32,612 bases of DNA from a bacterium (GTDB taxonomy: Bacteria > Patescibacteriota > Minisyncoccia > Phycocordibacterales > Phycocordibacteraceae). The notes beneath the pieces are model-generated. The model was not told the DNA's origin and searched no databases. It saw only the letters and a program-made list of their open reading frames with translations. Below, piece by piece: positions 27,088 through 32,612 of this stretch; position 1 is the stretch's first letter; each line of letters begins with the position of its first letter. The position numbers and the translations under genes were made by a program. Location of the stretch: positions 75,966-108,577 of the forward strand of contig JAHFML010000001.1 of assembly GCA_023269085.1 (NCBI GenBank), read 5' to 3'.

Positions 27088-30000
27088 ATGGCATCGCGCT
27101 TCGTCCATCTCCACACGCATAGTCATTATTCCTTCTTGCAGGCCTTGCCCAAGATCGACGAGCTCGTCGATAAGGCAAAGAAGGAGGGTATGGACGCCCT
27201 CGCCCTCACCGATGGCGGCAACATGCACGGCGCTATCGAGTTCTATAAAACGGCAACCAAAAAGGGGGTGAAGCCTATCCTCGGCGTCGACACGTATCTG
27301 GCGCCACGCTCACGATTCGACAAGGACCCAACCCTCGACGCGAAGCGTTCGCGCATTGTCCTGCTCGCAGAGAATACCGAAGGCTACCAGAATCTCCTCG
27401 CGCTCGTGACCCGGTCGTGGACCGAAGGCTTCTATGAGCGGCCGCGCATCGACAAAGAGCTCCTGCGCGTGCATGCGAGCGGTCTCATCGCACTCCTCCC
27501 CTCCTTCGCGAGCGACACGAGTCAGCTCTTGCGTGCGGGCAACAGCGAGGGCGCGCATGCCGCACTCGCCGAGTTCACGAGCATCTTCGGCCATAACAAT
27601 CTCTTTTTAGAAATCACGCACCACCCGCATGTCGAGGGGCACGAGAAGGTGATGAAAAAGATTGTCGCGCTCGCGCACGAGACCGGTGTCCCGCTCGTCG
27701 CTCAACACGACGTCTACTACCTCGAGCCGGACGACCGCGAAGCGACCGAGATCCTGCGCCGCATCGGCCAAGGCGGCCACGGCAAAAATGAAAAAGAAGA
27801 TTTTTCCTTCTTGAGCGAGGCGAAGATGCTCGAGCTCTTCGCCGACCTGCCCGAAGCGGTCGACGCGTCACGCGCCATCGCCGACCGCTGCAACATATCC
27901 TTCGAGCTCGGCACCTGGACCTTCCCTGCCATGCCCGTGTCGCCCGGATTCGCATCACACGACGACGAGCTCCGCGTCAAGGCCTATGCGGGTATCGAGA
28001 TCCGCGGCCTCGAGGAGACCAAGGAGGTCATTGACCGCATCGAGTACGAGCTCAACATCATCATCACCAAAGGGTTCGGTGTGTACTACCTCATCGTGGG
28101 CGATCTACTCGCCTTCGCCAAGAGCGCGGGCATCGTCACCACGACGCGCGGCTCGGCCGCCGGCAGCCTCGTCGCCTATCTCGTCGGCATCACGAACGTC
28201 AACCCGCTCTTCTATAAGCTCCCCTTCGAACGCTTCTTGAACCCCGAGCGGCCGAAAGCGCCGGACATCGACATGGACATGGCCGACGACCGCCGCGACG
28301 ACATGATCGCCTATGCGAAGCAGAAGTACGGCGATGACCACGTTGCGCAGATCGGCACCTTCGGCACCATGATGGCGCGGGCGGCCGTGCGCGACGTCGC
28401 ACGCGCGCTCGGCCATGCCTACTCGACCGGCGACCGCATCGCGAAGCTCATCCCGATGGGCTCGCAAGGTTTCCCGATGACCATCGACCGTGCGCTCGAG
28501 CTCGAGCCGGATCTGAAAGCGCTCTACGACGAAGACGACGATGCGCACGAAGTCATCGATCTCGCGAAGCGCATCGAGGGCTGTGTGCGACATGTCGGCG
28601 TGCATGCGGCTGGTGTCGTCATCTCGCCAACGCCCATGATCAAGTGGACGCCCGTCCAACCCGACCCGAAGGGTACCGGCAAGCTCATTACGCAATACGA
28701 CATGTACGCGGTCGGCGAGGACGGCGTTGGGCTGACCAAGTTCGACTTCCTCGGTATCAAGAACCTCGCCATCCTCGCCGATGCGGTCGCCCGCATCAAG
28801 GAGACCCGCGAGCTCACGATCGATATCGAGAACATTCCCATCGACGACGAGAAGACCTTCACGATGCTCGCGAAGGGCGACACCGAGGGCGTCTTCCAGC
28901 TGAATGGTTCGGGCATGACGCGCTGGCTCAAAGAGCTGAAGCCTTCGACTATTCACGACATCAACGCGATGGTCGCGCTCTATCGCCCGGGGCCGATGGA
29001 GACCATCCCGCAATATGTCGAACGCAAACATAATCCGCGCATGATCAACTTCCTCGATCCGCGGATGAAAGAGTATCTCGACTTCTCCTACGGCCTCCTC
29101 GTCTATCAAGATGACGTGCTCCTCACCGCTATCAAGCTCGGCGGCTATTCGTGGCTCGAGGCCGACAAGCTGCGCAAGGCGATGGGCAAGAAGATCCCCG
29201 CCGTCATGCAAGCCGAGAAGGAGAAGTTGCTCAAGGGATTCGTCGAGTACGGCAAACTTCCGAAAGAGAAGGCTGAGAAGCTCTGGCACCTTATCGAACC
29301 CTTCGCCGCCTACGGATTCAACAAGGCGCACGCCGCGAGTTATGGCAAGGTTGCGTATCAGACCGCCTATTTGAAAGCGAATTATCCGGTCGAATATATG
29401 GCTGCCGTGCTCACTGCCGATTCGGGCGACACCGAAGCCATCGCCGTCTTCGTCGCCGAAGCGGCCCGCATGAACATCCGTGTTCTCCCGCCCGACGTGA
29501 ACGAGAGCGGGAGCGTCTTCACGGTGGTGCACGCCGGCGAAGACGCATTCGCTGAGGGCATCTCCAACTTGAGTAAGGTCGAACCTTACTCAAATGAGGA
29601 AGGTTCGACCTTACTCAAGTTGGACCGACAAACCTATAACGCCATCCGTTTCGGCTTGTCGTCAATCAAGAACTTCGGCGAGGGCATCTCTGAAGCAATC
29701 ATCGCCGAACGCAAAGCGCGCAGCCCCTTCACTTCCCTCTCCGACTTCCTCTCCCGTGTCGGGTCGAAAAATTTGAACCGCAAATCGCTCGAGGCGCTCA
29801 TCAAGTGCGGCGCGCTCAACTCGCTCTGCATCGACGCGGGCGGCCGCGGCACGCTCCTCGACAATATCGAGACCCTCCTCTCTTATCATCGCGAGTCGAC
29901 CGCGGTCGCGCCACAAGACTCGCTCTTCGGCACGCTCATGGCGCCGCCCGCGCTCACGCTCCCCATCGGCAAGCCCGTCTCACTCATAGAGAAGCTCGCA

Positions 30001-30360
30001 CTCGAGAAAGAGTTGCTCGGCATCTATGTCTCTGGCCACCCGCTCGACGCCTATGCCGAGAAGACGAAGAAGGCGGGAATCTCGATCGCGCAGATTCTCG
30101 AAGATCCTCATTCGGGTCAAGGGATTATCCTGCCGGTCTTGGTCGGCGTCGTGCGCACTATCCTCACCAAGAGTGGTGAGAAGATGGCCTTCGTCACCCT
30201 CTCGGACAAGAGCGGCGCCGTCGAGGCCGTCATCTTCCCCAAACTCTTTAAAGAGCATGCCGCGCTCGTCGCGCAGGGCACCTGCCTCCTCGTGAAGGGC
30301 AAAGTCTCCCTGCGCAACGGCGAGACCTCCCTCGCCATCGACGAATTGAAGCCGTTGTAA
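27088..30360 (+). CDS. dnaE: DNA polymerase III alpha subunit
   Basis: The replicative polymerase, 1090 residues from ATG 27088; the ORF-track start at 26479 runs antisense through rnhB. The N-terminal PHP domain begins MASRFVHLHTHSHYSFLQAL and contains LALTDGGNMHGAIEF. The C-family polymerase core has the metal-binding PDIDMDMADDRRDDM and the third Asp in KFDFLGIKNL. YRPGPMETIPQYVERK and PFAAYGFNKAHAASYG are further family blocks. A helix-hairpin-helix region and an OB fold (VGVVRTILTKSGEKMAFVTL) end the protein. Residues about 826-845 are a palindrome-encoded insertion just before AIRFGLSSIKNFGEG. It is in frame and lies in a variable spot. Confidence 0.97.
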   Translation: MASRFVHLHTHSHYSFLQALPKIDELVDKAKKEGMDALALTDGGNMHGAIEFYKTATKKGVKPILGVDTYLAPRSRFDKDPTLDAKRSRIVLLAENTEGYQNLLALVTRSWTEGFYERPRIDKELLRVHASGLIALLPSFASDTSQLLRAGNSEGAHAALAEFTSIFGHNNLFLEITHHPHVEGHEKVMKKIVALAHETGVPLVAQHDVYYLEPDDREATEILRRIGQGGHGKNEKEDFSFLSEAKMLELFADLPEAVDASRAIADRCNISFELGTWTFPAMPVSPGFASHDDELRVKAYAGIEIRGLEETKEVIDRIEYELNIIITKGFGVYYLIVGDLLAFAKSAGIVTTTRGSAAGSLVAYLVGITNVNPLFYKLPFERFLNPERPKAPDIDMDMADDRRDDMIAYAKQKYGDDHVAQIGTFGTMMARAAVRDVARALGHAYSTGDRIAKLIPMGSQGFPMTIDRALELEPDLKALYDEDDDAHEVIDLAKRIEGCVRHVGVHAAGVVISPTPMIKWTPVQPDPKGTGKLITQYDMYAVGEDGVGLTKFDFLGIKNLAILADAVARIKETRELTIDIENIPIDDEKTFTMLAKGDTEGVFQLNGSGMTRWLKELKPSTIHDINAMVALYRPGPMETIPQYVERKHNPRMINFLDPRMKEYLDFSYGLLVYQDDVLLTAIKLGGYSWLEADKLRKAMGKKIPAVMQAEKEKLLKGFVEYGKLPKEKAEKLWHLIEPFAAYGFNKAHAASYGKVAYQTAYLKANYPVEYMAAVLTADSGDTEAIAVFVAEAARMNIRVLPPDVNESGSVFTVVHAGEDAFAEGISNLSKVEPYSNEEGSTLLKLDRQTYNAIRFGLSSIKNFGEGISEAIIAERKARSPFTSLSDFLSRVGSKNLNRKSLEALIKCGALNSLCIDAGGRGTLLDNIETLLSYHRESTAVAPQDSLFGTLMAPPALTLPIGKPVSLIEKLALEKELLGIYVSGHPLDAYAEKTKKAGISIAQILEDPHSGQGIILPVLVGVVRTILTKSGEKMAFVTLSDKSGAVEAVIFPKLFKEHAALVAQGTCLLVKGKVSLRNGETSLAIDELKPL
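29564..29623. repeat. 60-bp palindromic element in dnaE
   Basis: Two 24-bp arms, perfect over their whole length, beginning CCAACTTGAGTAAGGTCGAA, enclose ACTCAAATGAGG, which itself pairs CTCA with TGAG. Each arm contains AAGGTCGAACCTT. The total is 20 codons, so the frame is kept. It is the longest inverted repeat in the window. Confidence 0.92.
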
Positions 30361-30386
30361 CCACCTTTTGCTCTCATGCGGCAAAG

Positions 30387-30401
30387 TGCTATCATACCGC
30401 A
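30387..30401 (+). promoter_or_regulatory. Extended -10 promoter of thrS
   Basis: TGC-TATCAT (30387-30395) ends 6 nt before the thrS ATG, with no Shine-Dalgarno sequence. It lies in the 41-nt gap after dnaE. Confidence 0.5.
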
Positions 30402-31628
30402 ATGGAAGAAAGCGATCACAAGAAGCTCGGCCGAGAGCTCGATTTATTTACTTTTTCGGACACGATCGGCAAAGGGCTCCCTCTCTTTACTCCCAAGGGC
30501 TCGGTGATACGCCGCGAGCTTGAACGCTTCATTGTCGATGAAGAGATTCGTCGAGATTATCTCCACGTTTACACTCCTGATATTGCGAAGCTTGATCTCT
30601 ACAAAAAGAGCGGTCACTACCCGCACTACAAAGATTCGATGTACGCGCCGATCGAGATTGATGACGAGCAATTCATGCTTCGCCCGATGACCTGTCCGCA
30701 CCACTTCGAGCTCTTCTTACGTAAGCCAGTGAGCTATCGCGAGATGCCAATGCGTATTGCCGAACTCGCTCAGCTCTATCGCTATGAGCAATCAGGTGAA
30801 CTTATGGGGCTCCAGCGCGTTCGAACCTTCTGCCTCGCCGATGCGCACATTATCTGCGCATCTGAAGAACAGGCCGTCGAAGAAATTAGCAATGCTCTCG
30901 ATCTTATCGAATATGTTACCTCGGTCTTCGGCCTCAAGCTCGACACTGATTATCGCTATCGTCTCTCGCTTGGTGATAGAAAAAATACGGAGAAATATTA
31001 CAAGAATGACGCGGCATGGGAGAAGGGCGAAGACCTGTTGCGGGTACTTATGCAAAAGCGTGGTTCAAAATTCGAAGAAGCCTCTGATGAGGCGGCATTC
31101 TACGGTCCTAAGATAGACATCCAGATGAAAAACGTGAACGGTAAGGAAGACACCGCATTTACCGTACAATACGATTTCTGCATGCCCGAACGATTTGATC
31201 TGTCGTACATCGGCACTGACGGCGAAAAACACCGTGCGTTCGTTGTGCACCGCTCATCTATCGGTGCTATCGAAAGAATCATGGCTTTCCTTATTGAGAA
31301 GTACGCCGGCGCCTTCCCGCTTTGGCTCTCGCCGGTGCAGGTGCGCGTCCTGCCGGTGTCCGAGAAGCATGCAGAGTATGCAAAAGAAATCGTCAACGCG
31401 CTGAAGAATGAAAGTGTTCGCGTCGATATTGATGACGCGAACGAATCATTGGGGAAGAAGATCCGCGCGGGCAAACAAGAGAAGATCCCCTATCTGCTCG
31501 TGGTCGGCGATGCCGAGGTAGAAGCGAAGACCGTCTCGGTCGAGAGCCGCGATGAGGGGAAGCTCGCCGCGATGCCGCTCGCCGATTTCACCGTGCGCGT
31601 GAGCGAAGAAATAAAGACTCGGAAATAA
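30402..31628 (+). CDS. thrS: Threonyl-tRNA synthetase, catalytic core only
   Basis: A class II synthetase of 408 residues, whereas bacterial ThrRS has about 640. The N-terminal TGS and editing (N2/SAD) domains are absent. The protein starts at DHKKLGRELDLFTFSDTIGKG, the usual entry to the catalytic domain. The zinc and threonine pocket is seen in LRPMTCPHHFELF and in ADAHIIC, with the third His in VVHRSSIGAIERI. Motif 2 is YRYEQSGELMGLQRVRTF. The anticodon-binding domain (SPVQVRVLPVSEKHAEYAKE to the end) is complete. The ATG is 6 nt after a TGC-TATCAT box, so this is not a fragment missing its upstream half: dnaE directly precedes it. Editing may be missing or supplied in trans. Confidence 0.94.
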   Translation: MEESDHKKLGRELDLFTFSDTIGKGLPLFTPKGSVIRRELERFIVDEEIRRDYLHVYTPDIAKLDLYKKSGHYPHYKDSMYAPIEIDDEQFMLRPMTCPHHFELFLRKPVSYREMPMRIAELAQLYRYEQSGELMGLQRVRTFCLADAHIICASEEQAVEEISNALDLIEYVTSVFGLKLDTDYRYRLSLGDRKNTEKYYKNDAAWEKGEDLLRVLMQKRGSKFEEASDEAAFYGPKIDIQMKNVNGKEDTAFTVQYDFCMPERFDLSYIGTDGEKHRAFVVHRSSIGAIERIMAFLIEKYAGAFPLWLSPVQVRVLPVSEKHAEYAKEIVNALKNESVRVDIDDANESLGKKIRAGKQEKIPYLLVVGDAEVEAKTVSVESRDEGKLAAMPLADFTVRVSEEIKTRK

Positions 31629-31629
31629 G

Positions 31630-32612
31630 TTATGCTCCGCGGACTGCGAGTGCGCGGATGAGCGCGAGCTTCGCGCCCGTGATGCCATTGGTATAGCTCG
31701 CGTCGATTGCGGTCGTGAGCGCCGCGACGAGCCGCTCGAGAGCGGGCGTGTCGAGATGCGCCGCCGCGCGTGCGAGCGATGGGTCGCAGAATGATCCGTC
31801 GATGCGCGCGCGATACACATCGTCGAGGAGACACGCGACTGAAGAGATCATCTGCTCGGGCGCGCCCCCGCCGCGCACCTGTTGGCGAAGCCCCGCGAAG
31901 ACTGCCCCGCGATCACCCTCGATGAGCGCCGTCGCGAAGCCACGGATATCTGCCGACGGCGCATTGCCCTGAAGCGTTTTCTCGAGAACAATATTGTCGA
32001 TAGGCTCAACCTGCTCATAAATCGGCTCGACCTTCGGCATGGCGCTCTGCAGGGGCATCACCGGCACGGGCGATTCTGCGACGATACGAGCGACATGCTC
32101 GCGCGCGAGACCCTTGACGATATCGTCGATCGAGAGCGCCTCTTTGTGCGCAAACGATTTGAAACCCTCATAGCTCGAGTAGCCGCGCGGTGCTTCGGGT
32201 GCTGGCTCTGGATCAAAGACTGGTGCGGACGCGGTGCGGGCCGGTGCGATGATCGGCTTCGACGCATTCACGGTCGCTACGACACGCGAACCGAACTCAC
32301 GCAGAGAACGATTCATGAACGGCAGGATCCAAAAGAGCGTTGCATACGTGAGCACAATCGAGAGCACGATGATCACCAGCCAATAGGTCGCCGTGCCGAC
32401 CGGCCCGAGATCGAGACCGGTGTAGGGGATTTCTGAAAGATACAAATATGCGAGCGGATGAACGCCAACATGAGGGAGTACTGAGAGCACAATGTTCGGC
32501 GTTGAGCCGCCCGTTCCTCCCCCACCACCACCTGCACCACCGCCGCCTCCCGAACCTCCTCCGCAATTGCTGGTACAGCCGCCTGCTCCGCCTCCACCCG
32601 GGGGAAACACAC
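31630..32612 (-). CDS. Membrane protein with Gly-rich stretch and long cytoplasmic tail (5' partial)
   Basis: The frame is open to the window edge, so the start is outside; the M given in the ORF track is a GTG. The visible part begins with a long Gly-rich, Cys-containing stretch (GGGGAGGCTSNCGGGSGGGG). This is followed by PNIVLSVLPHVGVHPLAYLY and LSEIPYTGLDLG. One clear transmembrane helix comes next (YWLVIIVLSIVLTYATLFWIL). Last is a ~240-residue soluble part with a Pro/Ala-rich linker and a helical C-terminus. IPYTG before the helix resembles a sortase LPxTG signal, but the long tail after the helix is not typical of sorted proteins. The extracellular part is probably large. The stop is 1 nt from the thrS stop. 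Confidence 0.75.
   Translation of the reverse strand, partial: VFPPGGGGAGGCTSNCGGGSGGGGGAGGGGGGTGGSTPNIVLSVLPHVGVHPLAYLYLSEIPYTGLDLGPVGTATYWLVIIVLSIVLTYATLFWILPFMNRSLREFGSRVVATVNASKPIIAPARTASAPVFDPEPAPEAPRGYSSYEGFKSFAHKEALSIDDIVKGLAREHVARIVAESPVPVMPLQSAMPKVEPIYEQVEPIDNIVLEKTLQGNAPSADIRGFATALIEGDRGAVFAGLRQQVRGGGAPEQMISSVACLLDDVYRARIDGSFCDPSLARAAAHLDTPALERLVAALTTAIDASYTNGITGAKLALIRALAVRGA

Noticed and set aside
28105-29532. 475-aa open frame on the minus strand opposite dnaE
   Set aside because: It is a shadow of dnaE with no recognisable domain, SD sequence or promoter.

Overview
This is a GC-rich, gene-dense window with information-processing gene content. It most resembles a Candidate Phyla Radiation (Patescibacteria) genome, probably a Parcubacteria-type lineage. 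That placement is my inference. It rests on reduced or remodelled core proteins: a roughly 734-residue SMC with no recognisable hinge, a ThrRS without N-terminal domains, an L32 without zinc cysteines, a short TrmD, and an rpsP-khpA-trmD cluster without rimM or rplS. TAA, TAG and TGA all act as stops, so this is not a UGA-recoded lineage.

Layout. 1-3719 (+): the end of an RRM RNA-binding protein, then prmC, hisS, a DEDD-type exonuclease and a membrane-anchored DsbA-like protein. 3716-6631 (-): a UvrD-like helicase fused to a RecB-type nuclease. 6726-6911 (+): a 61-aa orphan. 6985-10061 (-): dnaG then rpoD. 10188-10334 (+): a 48-aa membrane peptide. 10473-17408 (-): rpoB then rpoC. 17609-19044 (-): rpsP, khpA, trmD. 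19114-21069 (+): RNase R. 21112-25755 (-): rpmF, a NusB-Nudix fusion, rnc, smc and a coiled-coil protein. 25836-26389 (-): two small Cys-containing orphans. 26458-27066 (-) rnhB diverges from 27088-30360 (+) dnaE, followed by thrS. 31630-32612 (-): the C-terminal part of a membrane protein running off the window. No stretch over 300 bases lacks a gene. No tRNA, rRNA, CRISPR array or insertion sequence was seen.

Two genome-scale patterns stand out. First, most core genes have no Shine-Dalgarno sequence. Their ATG lies about 5-10 nt after a TAnnnT -10 box, often preceded by TGn, which is the layout expected of leaderless mRNAs. The four small orphan genes instead have real leaders and SD sequences, and three of the four transcription ends nearby carry clear hairpin terminators. 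rnhB and dnaE, only 21 bp apart, appear to share one palindromic AGTATACT as the -10 box for both strands.

Second, short perfect palindromes are scattered between genes and also lie in frame inside genes (dnaG twice, dnaE, rnhB, trmD, prmC, perhaps rpoD). One palindrome gives the same octapeptide VGFTKPHM in both DnaG and RNase HII. They behave like the palindromic peptide-coding elements known from Rickettsia.
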